From Proales similis (taxonomy: Eukaryota; Rotifera; Eurotatoria; Ploima; Proalidae): a stretch of 64,000 bases of DNA. Shown here one piece after another: positions 37,206 through 49,407 of this stretch (position 1 is the first letter of the stretch; each line of letters opens with the position of its first letter). Below the pieces are notes generated by a model. It was not told where the DNA came from. It did not search any database and saw only the letters and a program-made list of their open reading frames with translations. The stretch spans positions 992,001 to 1,056,000 of the forward strand of contig JAGVRJ010000012.1 of assembly GCA_019059635.1 (NCBI GenBank). Direction: 5' to 3'. A program made the translations under genes and the position numbers.

Positions 37206-40200
37206 TTTTTTGCTGTTTTCCTAACGAGTGGTACAAGTTAAAAATTCCTAGATTGCTGCTGCTGGTGCTCTTGTGTTTGAAGTCGTTTATTCGCCTTATT
37301 GATCCTCTTTGATTGAGCGCGACTATGAGCAAAACATATTTCGATCAGAGGCTAAATCGATGCTCGAGTTAATGAATAGAAAGGCGACTCGGTCTGTCTG
37401 TTGCTTTCTATTCCTTCTCTCTGTCTATCTGGATGTGTGGCGATTCCGTGCGAAGACAATCGTCGGTGGCAAGAACGATTCAAATAAGAGTTGAAGCTCA
37501 ACTGCCTCTTGCTGAATCTAAATGCAATTTGGTCGACATGAATACAAGACTTTGTGGCAAACTAAGCAAACGAAACAGTGAATAGCTCTTTTGAAACAAA
37601 CGACGATGGCTTTGTTTCGAGTGCTGGACTGTGGCTGCTGAGGTTCGTGGTGTGGCGGAGATAGCGCGCCTCTAAGGTAGAAAGATGCAGCAAGCATCAG
37701 CGGTCTCACTTAATTAATATGCTCTCCGGCATGGAGGCAGGCCAGATTAGTGGCATAGACAAAATGGTCGACGAAAATCGATTGAGTCAGATCGTCGGCG
37801 AATATGAAGAGAAATTCGAACGCCTTACTCGAGCATCGAGCGAGCGATATGCGAGAGGCTGCAGATGCAGGAGCGAATGAGGCAGCGGAAAGGCGTTTGT
37901 CAACCACTAGACACGGCGGCTAACAAGCAGCGACGTGTCTAATGCAGTTGCGTGAGAGGCCGAAAATATGGTAGCAGCCGCCGCCGCCGCATCACGGTGG
38001 CAGCATCATTTCCATTTATGTTTATGGAAGCTTACTCCCGACTGAAAACAAAAAATATTATTTGCCGCAATGGGCATAGAAATTATTATGATCAGATGCT
38101 AATGAACGCCTCGATTTGATTGCTGCAAGAAAAGCAAATTATGATAATGGAGAGCCACAGAGAGAGAGAGAGAGCGGGCAAGTGACAAGCAGGCAGCATT
38201 AAGCTCATTCAATCGGTTTTCTCGCTTCCTAACTTGGATACCTTGTTTCTCTCTCAATCGCACCCTTCATTGATTGACGCCAATGTGATCGGATGGGCGA
38301 GAGGAAAGAAATGAATTACCAGCTATGCCAGGCAGGCAACTACTGCACAGACGCACGTTCGTTCATAAAAAAAAAAGCGCGAGAACCTTATCATTTAAGG
38401 ATCGATACTCGAGCTTGAAGCAAGCCAACAAGCAGTTCTCATAATCATCATCATTTCGCATTCAAAGATTCATTTATTCATATTTATTATTATAATGGCA
38501 TTGAAATAATAACACTAATCATTCTGAGAGATGAACGAAAGAGGAGAAGGAAAAAAAAATCCGACAACAACAATTTCTCTAATAAACTGCCATTGGCACC
38601 GACTGAATTAGACTTAATATTGCGTTAATTTCTAGCCAATGGCAGTGCAACTCTGGCCGCCACTCACGCGCATTAGATAGAATTGAGACGGAAACTGAAC
38701 ATAAGAATAATAGTAATCTGCGAGGAGAAAAACATCAGCCAGAGGAGACTGCGGTTGTTGTTGCTGCCTGTTGCCGAGTCGACATGCATTCAATTTTGAG
38801 ATTTGAAATCTCTTCCGAGTGAGCATGCCCTTCTTGAAGAAAAATAGAACGAGACTGAGAGAATTGGCGGTGCGATAAACACAAACACGCATGCCGCATT
38901 GTTTCAACTCAAAATTGGTTTCAGCTCGCAAAGAACTGCCGTCGAGAAACAATTTTGAATGCACAGCAAAAGAGAAAAGCGAGTCGGTTACTAAAATGGA
39001 TTTCACTCGGCTCTGGCGTCGTCGTCGTCAGATGTTGATTCAGATTATGCGCATGAATGTCATTCAAACTCTATATGTTGTCAATTAAATCGATCAACTG
39101 CTCTGACTGGCCACTTAACCGAGAGAAGGAAAATTAGAAATTTTCAAGAGCGACAATTGTTCATCGATGCTTTTCCCTTCTGCTGCTGCCGTCGCCGAAT
39201 GCTCGACTGCCAGCTTGGTTGCTAGATTTAATGCCAAGATTTTATGTGCTTTCGCTTAAATGAGATCAGCAGCAGGCAGGAAGTGGCTGCCAGGCAAGAA
39301 ATGAAGCAATAAATTAAAAACACTGAGCAAAATGATGAATTAGCAAGCAGCGGGCAGTCGATGCTGGCTTCCTTCAATTTGTTCGCTTGACGCCGAATAT
39401 AGTCTTGAAAGGAGACGTAGAAACGAACGAAGCAGCACCCAAACCGATAGCGAGCGGCGTGTTCAAATTTAAAAACAAAATGAAAAACGCTCCTAACGCA
39501 ATAAGGACAGAGTTGCTGCTTGCGTGCAAGTCGTCGCAACTTGCCTCGTCATCTAGCCCAAGTTTGACTTTGCCACTCGGTCCCAAACGCTGGCATTGGC
39601 TCTATTTGTAATTATTATTAGTTGAGCGCCATCGTGTTCAAACCAGCGCGTTATGACACCAGGCAAGTAGCAGCAGCAGCAGGATGAAAGCAGAGGTCGT
39701 TGGGGACTTTGCATCGACGACCAACTATGCAAATTTGACGCTTCTATCATCCAATAATGATTGATGCCATTTGCGCTGCTCCAGTTACCATCGCAATCTC
39801 GGTGCCTGGAGCCACGCACGCTCACGATCTACACATTTCTCTCACACAAGCACGCACGAGTACTGCTGCGACGCCCGCAAACCAAGTTTAGACAAAGCCA
39901 GAAGAGCAAAAAAGTGAAATCGGATAAAGATAGGCCAATATCCAATCGGATCGAATTGAAAATGCCGCGATTGTCACTGATTAATTGTCGTGGCTTTTCG
40001 TTTGACGCCACTATCAGATCCAGTTAGCAAATCCGTGATTGACTGATTGTCTGCTTTTGGCTATCTGTATTTCTAGCTGACTGGCTTAAACGTCGCCAAG
40101 TCGGTCTGGCGTGAGTGGCGAGCCACGGCTGACTGCCTGAATTGATGATTCGCATGGCGAATAAATGAATGAAAGAATAGTTCGGGAATCGATAGCTCTT

Positions 40201-42667
40201 CATAATCGTTGTGGATCGGCTACGAGGGCACGATACCGTGCCGCAGATGGCTGCTAATTCTGCTATTCGCTTCTTTAAAAGACTCGTCACTGAGCTTAGC
40301 GTGTTACACGAACAGAGGAACGTTCGCTACCGGCCATGGCTCTCGCACAACCCGGCTTTATTTGACTCGGTGGCTGTTGCGACTGGTGCACTGCTAATTC
40401 ATTGCGTTCCCCTTCAATATTTCTCTCTCTCTCTCTCTTTCATTCGGATGGCTCCATTGCTGTTGGTTTGCCGCCCGACGCTCGATATGGCATTAATTAG
40501 TCGAACAAGCAATAATTGCACTGACTCAGACCAAGCTGTTGGTGGTGCGTTTGAAATCTTGGCATTTTATAACACTATTTACGCCTTATCTAGTCCAGGA
40601 CCAGAAGATTGCGCCAGGCATTTATTGCCTCGGCTCTTATTTATTGAACGAGCCTAATCAAGACGGGCGAAAAATGAGCGAATAAAAGATGATGGCGAAG
40701 AAGAAGGAGAAGAGCGAGCGATAGAGCAAGAGAGTAAAAGAGGGCCGCTAAAGCAAGCGAGCGAGCGCGAGCCAGCGATAGATTTAGCCAGAAAGAGAGA
40801 GAGAGAGAGAGAATGGCAGAAATGCTTGGTAAATCAAGCGAAGGCTCGAAACAAGCTGGCCGTCAACAAACGCACAAATGAATGGAATCGGGCGCCTTAA
40901 ATAAAGAATGTTATTGTTTTTTAATAACACTGATCATGGGCCCGGACGGACAAATATAGAAGCCGAAAGCGACGAATTAGCTGCAATTGAGTTTGATTAA
41001 AGAGAATGAGTCTATTTGATGAGTGGAAATCACGCGGTTCCAATACGATCTAGGCGGGCGCCAATCGCATTAAAATTAAACAGTCACGTGATTGGAATGG
41101 GTCGAGAGAGAGAGAGAAACAATCTGAGCTTCATTGCGCACTGTGATAAGCCAAGAGTGAATGGAATCAGAACCGAATGGGAGACAGAGAGTCCAAGAAG
41201 CAGAGAGAAAATTGAGGCAATAATTTTGGACATGTAAATCGGATCGCGAACGTAGCAGAGCGGACACGATCTCATTCGTTGCCGATTATTGGTCTTAATC
41301 GATTTGCACTTAATTCCGATGTCGACGAGCAGAGCGAATGGAAGCGAGACAGGAATCTGAAAAGCGCTATTATGATGATTGAAGGCGCTCGACAGCTCGT
41401 TGATCGCACGAGACCAGTGTGCCGCCCTGGCATTTTTATATTAAATTACGCGTCGGACCTGGGAGATGTTCACAAATTGTGCCTGACTTGAAAGCCCTAA
41501 AAGCGCTGAACGAAACGACAAACGAATCGATTTTGAACGCTTGCAGTCGATCGATAATCACTAGCCACTGGATTTAATTTAATTTTTGAGAGTGATTAGG
41601 CCTAAAGAGTTTTCAACAAAAATCGCTTTTATAATTAATTAATACGCATTCTGGCCTCGATCAGCCGGAGACGTGAACGATCCCCAATGCAATCCAGAGT
41701 ACACGTTTGGCTGCCGGCACCGCTGTTCAAGTGCCAGCACAGAGCGTCAACATAAAAAGACAACTGAGACATTGAGCAGTGGCTGCAATTAAGTTTTATC
41801 CGTTAGCAAGCCCCAGCTCTTGTCGGTTTAGATTTCTAGCTGGAATTAGCCCGGTTCCGACCGGACGTCCAAGTAAAGCCGGGCCGGAATTGCACCAAAG
41901 ATAAACTGTCAAATAGACTCCCTAAATCGCTGCCTTCAAATGTCATATATTTCGGCGGGGGGGGGAGGTGGTCGCATCTGAAAAGCATCCGGAAAAGAAG
42001 CCACAAGAGGCAGAGTGTGTAATAGAAAGAAAAGTTTGACACCCAATGAGCTCTGTTTGAGAACCTTTTCTTTTGTTTGAAGATGAGCTTTAAGACAGAA
42101 GGTAGAGCTGAATTGAGAAAAGATATTTGTCTTTGTCAATGTTTCCCAACTCGCGTCACAGGTATGTGTGTGTCTCCCTTAAACTTAAGAATCGCCGAAA
42201 GCAAGCACAATTGACATTGCAAATGGATTAGCCCAAATTGAATGGCTTTTCTAACCGCTAATGAGAAAGTGAAAAATGAAAAAACCCTCAAACTCGTCGA
42301 CGAGGAGAAACAAACGAAAAAAAAAAACGATTCGTCTGAGTCTGAATCCTTCTCATTGAGTCGACTGTGTTCGGTTGCGAGCGAATGCATAAGACTGAAT
42401 CGAAGCTGTGCCATTCGTGGCTCTATTTGGTACTTGCCGAGACACTTGCGGCAGGATCCGGTTGATTGGACCTCTTCAGCACCGATAGATTGTTGTCCGA
42501 ACAAAGACAAACAGGCGCCTGATATTCGTCGTGTTTCTTAAGCCCGAGCTGATAAATCGGCGCGGGCTCCAGCACCATTGAGCTCTAAACGAATGAATCT
42601 GTTTCAAGAGCTTATCTGCTTGGCCTGATAAGATAGAAAGCCTTGGCCGTTGTCTAGATTCAACTCG

Positions 42668-42710
<43 letters not shown>

Positions 42711-42776
42711 ATTCTTGCTTTACTCAGTCTGCTCTACTCGTTTGCAGCCGATTTAGAGACTCAGTTGAAATTCAGC
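37206..42776. other. 5.6 kb divergent intergenic region between CaMKII and ADP-ribosyl cyclase
   Basis: No exon with family similarity was seen on either strand. It has several simple runs, for example CCG triplets near 37977-37990, GA near 38160-38175 and near 40795-40812, and (TC)n at 42676-42709. It probably contains the promoters of both divergent genes. Confidence 0.4.
42676..42709 (+). repeat. (CT)n microsatellite next to a splice acceptor
   Basis: Thirty-four uninterrupted bases of CT. They lie about 36 nt before a TTTGCAG acceptor at 42746-42747 and 67 nt before the ADP-ribosyl cyclase start. Confidence 0.95.
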
Positions 42777-43744
42777 ATGTTGATTGCAGCGTCAATGCTG
42801 CTCGCGATTCAGCTCGCGAGCGTCAGCTCCATGTCTTGTCTTGACACATACAACGGAACTACGAAGAACTTTGCGGAGATATTTATGGGCCGTTGCTACT
42901 ATTTCACTCGAGTACTTCACCGGGACCTATGCTTCATAAACTCAATTGAGTTCAATTGCACCAGGATTTACGACCAATTCTACTCGACAGTTGTGAACAG
43001 GTCACCCTGCTCGGCTAGCATTGAGGACTTTGATCCATTTTTGACCTTGAGCGGTCATCCAATACCGGAGAACGGCTCATTGTTCTGGTCGGGAACCTAT
43101 CGGACCACTCATGATTGTAAATTCGGCAAACTTGCATTTCGCCCACTTGTTCAGGCCTCATTTCTCTTTCTCAAGACAGCAGGACAAATCGGTTCTGGTC
43201 ATTGGAAGACTCTCTGCCAGGCTACTTGCTCAACGAGCTGAGCTTTTGCTCTAAAGAGCAACTGGACGATTTTGACTATGACTCGTGTCCGAGCGAGTGT
43301 GTAACCTACAACGCGCCGTTCTGGAACGCTGCTTCCTCAAATTTCGCCGCCAAGGCAAACGGATATGTGAACGTGGTGCTAAACGGAACTCGTTCGTTTG
43401 GCGCCATATCCAACACGAGCACATTTATTCGACACGAACTGCCCCAGTTGAGCTCGGACCGAGTCAAACAGGTCAAGGTTCTGCTGCTTCACGCTCCGGG
43501 CCAGACGATCTACGAAACGTGCAAGGAGCCCAAGAGCTTGGTCTATTTGCAAAGGGCACTGCAAGAAAAACGGATTTCGTACGCGTGCGAGGACAATCCA
43601 GATCAGATTGTGCTGCTTATGTGCTTCTACGATCCGAGCTCGAGCGAATGCCAGGCGGTTAGCCGACTTCTCTCGGCCGCTACTAGGACACATCAACTCA
43701 TTTGGCTCTTGTTCGTCTCTCAGTTCGTGCACCTATTGTACTAG
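42777..43744 (+). CDS. ADP-ribosyl cyclase (CD38/CD157 family), probably GPI-anchored
   Basis: Two exons (42777-43116 and 43176-43744) give 302 residues. The enzyme cyclises NAD to the calcium messenger cADP-ribose or hydrolyses it. Active-site residues known from CD38 and the Aplysia cyclase are present: Trp104 in LFWSGTY, Glu124 in SLEDSLPGY, Trp163 in PFWNAASSNFAAKANG, and the catalytic Glu201 in STFIRHELPQL. Many cysteines expected for the family's disulfides occur in order. The N-terminus is a signal peptide (MLIAASMLLAIQLASVSS). The C-terminus ends in a hydrophobic segment (IWLLFVSQFVHLLY) without a cytoplasmic tail, which suggests a GPI anchor and an extracellular enzyme. The splice is supported by the restored HDYSRTNRFW junction. 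AATAAA at 43877-43882 is the likely poly(A) signal. Confidence 0.95.
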
Positions 43745-45259
43745 TGCCCGTCGGCGGGGTCCATTTAAAGAAAAGAAGAGAAAATTTAGCAACGCCTGAA
43801 ATGTTTTATTGTCGGGCCTTTTCCATGCAAATCATCACACCCACCCGAGCTGAGGAGGTCGCACAATCAAAGTCGAAATAAAGTCGAAGCATTTGTTTTG
43901 AATTTAATTACTTGCGTTTATTTACCAGCTGAAACCATTTGGAATGTAATTAAGGCATAAAACCGCGACGCCCATACACTGATCGTTTTTCTGCCTGAGC
44001 GTAAAGTTTCTTTTACCGGTCGCTAGCAGAGGCTCAAAGGTGCAAAGAGCAAAATGAGAAAGAGAGAGAGAGAGGCAGAGAGCGAGCTAGAAGAGGCAAG
44101 AAGTCTTAGCGAGAGCCAAGGGCATTCCAGTAGCATGCTTGAGCGACTAAATCCAGCAGCGCACACTCACACAGAAATATCAATAGCGACAAGTGCGAGC
44201 TGATGCTTCCATAACGACAATTTTGGCTGAAGAAAAACTTGAGCACTGATGAGAGAGAGAGGCGACGACAGCTCGCCTGTTTATTTGCTTAGCTACAAAT
44301 AACAAAATCTGTTGCAGGCCGATTGCCCAATAAATTATTTTTACGAGCCACTTGTTTTCATTAATAAATACCCGTTTCACTTTAACTCTGGCACACAAGC
44401 TCGCTGGCAGGCCTGAAATATCGGCTCGGTTGCCGTTTTAGTCTATTTGCTTTTGACAATTCAGTCAACTTGACGGCGAAAAATTATGTAAGACTAAACG
44501 GCTCTATCGTTCGCACAGGCATCGACCGAGATTGTCACATCTAGCTGCTTGAATCGAGCGAGGCTAAGAACTCAGCCGTCTCCTCGGTGTGTGTGTGTAT
44601 TTTCGGTTTAAAATTGTTGCTGCGAGCTTGTTGTTGTCGCCGAAAGGAAGCTCGCGTCGATCCAACAGCATGTGTGTCGATTTTTTGCCTCACTCACTTT
44701 TCATCTTTTATAACTCTTTCTTTCTTGGCGCTTTTTTTTTTCTCTTCTATTTCACTTCTTTTTTCTAAGTGCTCCGCTAATTGCTTCATTTAGCGTTCTT
44801 TTTTTTTTCTCGTTTGCTTGTAACTTTGCCAGGTTCTGTGAAGCGACAACTGAAGAGAGAGAAAGAAAGAAAGAGTGTGTGTGTGCGAGCGCGCGGCAAA
44901 ACGAGTTTAAGAAGTTGAAGAGTAATAATTTCTTTGTATTTCGAGTCTCTTCGGCGACCGACCGAATTATTGTGATCCGTGCCATGCTCTGGCGTAAACA
45001 AACCATTTCCAGATGCGATTTGTTTATTATTTTTCCTATTTCAATCAAATGTTAAACAAGCAAGCCAATTGACGAACGTGAGAGTGCCGAAATGAAAATT
45101 CACTTTTTTTTCCAATTCCGACAGCTAGCATTCATCGTTTGGCTTGGCAGGCTCGAATGAAATGGAAGAAAAAGTGAAAATTCTTTTCGATACTCCCTTC
45201 TCAAGAGAATCAGACGAGATGCGAAAAAAAAACCCTAAAACTTAAATCAGGCATAGATA
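43745..45259. other. Intergenic region between ADP-ribosyl cyclase and the EF-hand gene
   Basis: No exon was recognised. Short GA, TG and poly-T runs occur. An AG acceptor (CTTAAATCAG, at 45249-45250) sits 9 nt before the EF-hand start codon. Confidence 0.4.
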
Positions 45260-48200
45260 ATGAGCTTAGCAGCCACACCAGTTGCGTTTCGTTCGGAGCT
45301 GTTAAACAAGAACGAAGCAAACAGCAGCGATCACCAGCTCCATCTGCCCAAAATTGAGCATCCGTCGGCGCGAATCGGCGATCCCAACTCGCTGAATATC
45401 ACCGCCCGGGCTGTTTCGCGCGGCGCCAGTTCACTCAGCGATCTGGCCGATCGTTACAGCAGCAATGAATTTTACAAGCGACCTAGACACGCGTCGGAAA
45501 ACAACTTTAATGCTTCCAAACGTTACACAACGGCGCGTCAAGCGGCGCCCAACGACGATCGTCTTAATGCATCGCTCAACATTCCGGAAGGAGTTCGTGC
45601 CATATACACTCCCGACGTGAATCGCGTGTCGATGCCCGTGTTCGGTAAGGATTTTCCATTGCCCAGAGTTGACTTTGTTTGCTGCTTGCGCCAACACTGG
45701 CCCGATTTCTCTGTTTCTCTCTGGGCTCTCGATTTTCACCAGTTAAATCGCGGCCAGTGTTGACATGTCTGCCTTTATTTCCTCTAGTCGCCTCATGTCA
45801 CTGCCTATCGTCTAATTCCGCTGCATTTAAAATCATCACTTTTTTTTTTGAAGCGAACAAAAACGGATCAAAGTTCAAAGGTTAATTTAACTCTCGCAGA
45901 AAATGAGTTGCTGCTTATATTGACTCGATTTGACTGCTGCTCTATAATTTAAATTCGCTAAATCCGCATTCAAATTAACCCTTGGTTCTGTCCTCCTAAT
46001 TTTGATTTGAACTCGTTTTATTTAACTAGAAAGCCGCATTCTCTCGCTCTGCTCCACTCGTGTTCTTTTCCGATTCTAATAATCGAATCTAATTGTTGAA
46101 AAAAGGAAGTCGACCAGGCACGAGCGCGTCACAAGCGTCCAACAGCGGCGCGGCCAAAATCGATGTTGACGAGTATATGACGATGCTGCGCGAAAAAGTA
46201 AAGGCCAACTTCCACGAGACGAGAACAAAGTTCAAGCATGCGGACCCGGACGGACGGGGCTACGTGTCGAAGGAGGCGTTCGCGCACATACTGGCCGCCA
46301 TCCTTGGCCCTTCGAAGCCTCTGAGTCACCAGCACTTTGTCAAGCTGATGGACAAGCTGGGTCTGAGCAAACGCCCTGCGATAAGGTTAGAACAAGATTC
46401 GAACGATTTCTGCGCGTTCACTATCAATCGTTCGACTCAGGTACGAAGAGTTCACGAGCTCGCTTCTCGAGAACAAAACCGAATTCTCCGACTGGGTCGA
46501 TCCGATTCGCAACAAGAGTGGCTTCCAAAATCCGACAACTCGAAAGTCAACGCAGGTGTTTGTGATTTTGAAAGAGAAGGCCAAACTGAGGTGAGCGCCT
46601 TCGTCTCTTAGTTCCTTGGTTTCCTCGCTCTACTTGGCTGCCACTACTCGATTCAAGAACAAAGGACATGTGCGATTTGGTTCCAATGATCGGTGGCGGT
46701 GCGCCAAACAAAGTCTTCAAATTCGAGCTTCTCAACACCTTGGGCGGAATGGCGATCAAAATGGAAACAGACGAGTTCGAGAAGCTGTGGAAGAAGTGAG
46801 TTGTCCGGCGTCTACTCGCTCTTGCGGTCAATAAACGAGTTTGTTCGGTGGCAGATTTGACACCGTCAATGCGGGCTTTGTAGACGCAGAGAGCTTCCTA
46901 AAGCGACTGGGCGTGTTGGACAGCATTCAAGAAGAGCAAGCCGACGAAGTGGACGTGATCGAGGCCGACCTGGAAAAGTTCGAGATTCCTCAGGCCAATG
47001 TGAAAAGTAAGTGCCCGACGCGTGGTTAGAGCCAAGAAAGTAAAAGCCGCTCGGCTCTGTCTAGATATGAAGCGATCTAATCAGTACGAAGGAGCCGGAA
47101 AGAAAGACGCATCGAGTCAGAATCCGATCGAGAAATGGATGAAGAAGCGATTCAGAGACGGATTTTACAAAATGCGCGCCTCGTTCGAGGAGCTCGACAT
47201 TCAACGCACAGGACAGGTGAGCGCACTGAGTTGAGCTAAAGTGCTTGGGGCAAGAGCTGATAGCATCTAAACGGCTTAGGTTCGTCGCGATCAGTTCCTC
47301 AACGTGCTCCGTCAGCATGGCCTTAAACTCGACAACAATCTGTTGGACGCATTCCTGGAACGGTGCAATGTAAAGCTGGAAAAGAGCAGCACTCTGGTTT
47401 CCTATCGCAAGTTTCTCGAGCGATTTCAAAATCGAAGCGAGCAAGGACTGGCCTATCAACTGCTCGCAAGCGGGTATGAACTGCTGTCGGCAATTATGGT
47501 CGAGACGGGCCTAATCGAATTGTTGCGTTTAGAGATGACCTTGAAGATGACGGCGCAACGGTGATCGGCCGCAGCGAGCGTCGTCTTCTCCGCCTCTTTC
47601 AGAGCGATTTCCTCGGTCTACTTCAGACCTTCAGGTTTATTATTAATCAGTTGACGCATTTGCTTGTTGCTAGACCAATTTGACTCGAATCGATTTAGAC
47701 GCCTTGACCGAAACAAGAGCAACACAATCACGAAGCAAGAGTTCAGAGCAGCGATCGAGTCGCACTTTTCCATCGAGCTGTCAAATCAAGAGTTTGAGAG
47801 CTTCATGGGCCGTGTGCCCACCGACTTGGACGGCAAAGTAGAATATCTCGAGTTCATGACCCGCTTCGACACCGACTCGTCGTCCAGCCTGTTTGACCTT
47901 CGATCACTGGCCGCGTGGGTTTCATTTGTCCGCATCCAAGGCCAGACTTGAATTTACCGCTCCAAACAGAAACGAAGATTACCAACCTAGGCTGATAAAG
48001 AAATTCGACGCAATCAGTGAAGAGAACGAAGAAGAGTACGAAGATCAAGCGGCGAATGTTCAAAAGACGCGAAACTTGAACAAGGTGAGCCGATCTGCAC
48101 TTGGACCGAGGACCCGTTCAAAGTAACTCGATTCGATTGAAAGGTTCGCGAGCTGATCAAGGAGAAAGTGCGCTGCGGCTACAAAGAGCTCGAGAAGGCC

Positions 48201-49292
48201 TGGGACGAAGTGGACACGCTCAATTCGAACGAGATGAGCAAAGACATGATGTGGAGTCTGTTTCGAAAGTAATTTAGCCTTCGCCTTCCACTTGACTGCT
48301 TTGGCTCTTTTGACGTTTGGCTTCAAATTCAGGGTGAAGATTGCGCCGCCAATTACTCGCGACGAAATCGATCTGCTCTGGCAGGAGTTTATCCTAAAAG
48401 ACAATAAAAAGCTTGACTACTGGCAGTTTGTGCGGCACTTTGGCTACAACAAAAAGTCGGCCGCGTTCGAGAACGCCAAACGAGCGCCGCCCAAAAAAGG
48501 CGACAACGACATGATGCTCACATCCAACAAGCTCGGACGCGACAGCATTCTCATCCGAGGCAGTGTCCAGAACAAGGTTGGCCTAGTCTTGCTGCCAGAG
48601 TCGCCAGCTGCCAATTTAATTCGACTTCTCGACCAAATAGCTCATTCTTCAACACGATCAGCTGAAGAACAGCTTCCGCGAAATGGACCCCTACTACACG
48701 GACTACCTTTTGCGCGACGAGTTTGAGGAAATCCTGCGCGAGCTGTGTCCAGAGCTCAACAAACAAGAAATGGAATACATTTGCTCTAAACACGAGAACA
48801 CGCTCACTGGCAGGTAATGAACTAACGGTCTATGCGCTTGCTGCGTTTGCTTGCAATTTATTTGGTGAAGCATCAACTATTCGGCCTTTCTCAAGCCTTA
48901 CGCGCCCCGCCGCACTCGAGAAAGACCGCAAGACACAATAAAAGAAGCCGAGGAGCCGACGAGTAGCCGAATAGATCAGAACGACACACTTCTACTCAAA
49001 CTTCGCCTGAAGGTAAGCGCCTCGTCCCTTGGTCCGCCCTGAATGAGCAAACGGCTGATGTGTGTGCTTACAAAAGCTGTCGGACAATTACAAGGACTTG
49101 AGGAGAACGTTCAAGAAGCACGATCCGAAGCAGAGCGGCTTCGTGTCAATCAGCTCGTTCAGAGAGACTTTGAAGAGCCTCCAAGTGAACCTGAGCGAAG
49201 AGGACATGTACGCGCTGCTGCGTAGACTCGATCGTGACGTGAACGGCACCATCAACTACAACAAGTTCTTGAACGAATTGATCAAGCCGTGA
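45260..49292 (+). CDS. EFCAB6-like protein with multiple degenerate EF-hands
   Basis: Fifteen exons join in phase and give 920 residues: 45260-45644, 46106-46385, 46441-46590, 46658-46795, 46855-47006, 47065-47216, 47280-47473, 47533-47634, 47699-47914, 47970-48084, 48144-48268, 48333-48576, 48662-48813, 48871-49012 and 49077-49292. After a 130-residue basic leader the chain is a series of paired EF-hand units, recognisable as repeated phrases such as FKHADPDGRGYVSKEAF, LDRNKSNTITKQEF, KHDPKQSGFVSISSF and LDRDVNGTINYNKF. Most loops lack the twelfth-position Glu or other ligands, so calcium binding is doubtful; LDRNKSNTITKQE is the best preserved. This layout fits EFCAB6, associated with ciliary axonemes. 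The identity is inferred from architecture. Other long EF-hand axonemal proteins are the alternative. Confidence 0.8.
45645..46105 (+). other. First intron of the EFCAB6-like gene
   Basis: A 461-nt GT-AG intron, T-rich, with no supportable exon inside. It is much longer than the other introns of the gene. Confidence 0.7.
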
Positions 49293-49311
49293 CCGGCACT
49301 GCAGACCGGCA

Positions 49312-49317
49312 TTTATT
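49312..49317 (-). terminator. Poly(A) signal of USP39
   Basis: AATAAA on the minus strand, 91-96 nt past the USP39 stop and only 20 nt from the stop of the convergent EF-hand gene. Confidence 0.5.
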
Positions 49318-49363
49318 CAACATATTTCCGTTTAACATCCACCAATTCTATATAAAACAGAAG

Positions 49364-49369
49364 AATAAA
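49364..49369 (+). terminator. Poly(A) signal of the EFCAB6-like gene
   Basis: AATAAA 72 nt past the stop codon and about 40 nt from the USP39 stop on the other strand, so the two 3' UTRs overlap. Confidence 0.55.
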
Positions 49370-49407
49370 GCGAGAAAGGCGACTCAGCTGCTGCTGCTGC
49401 TCAGGGT

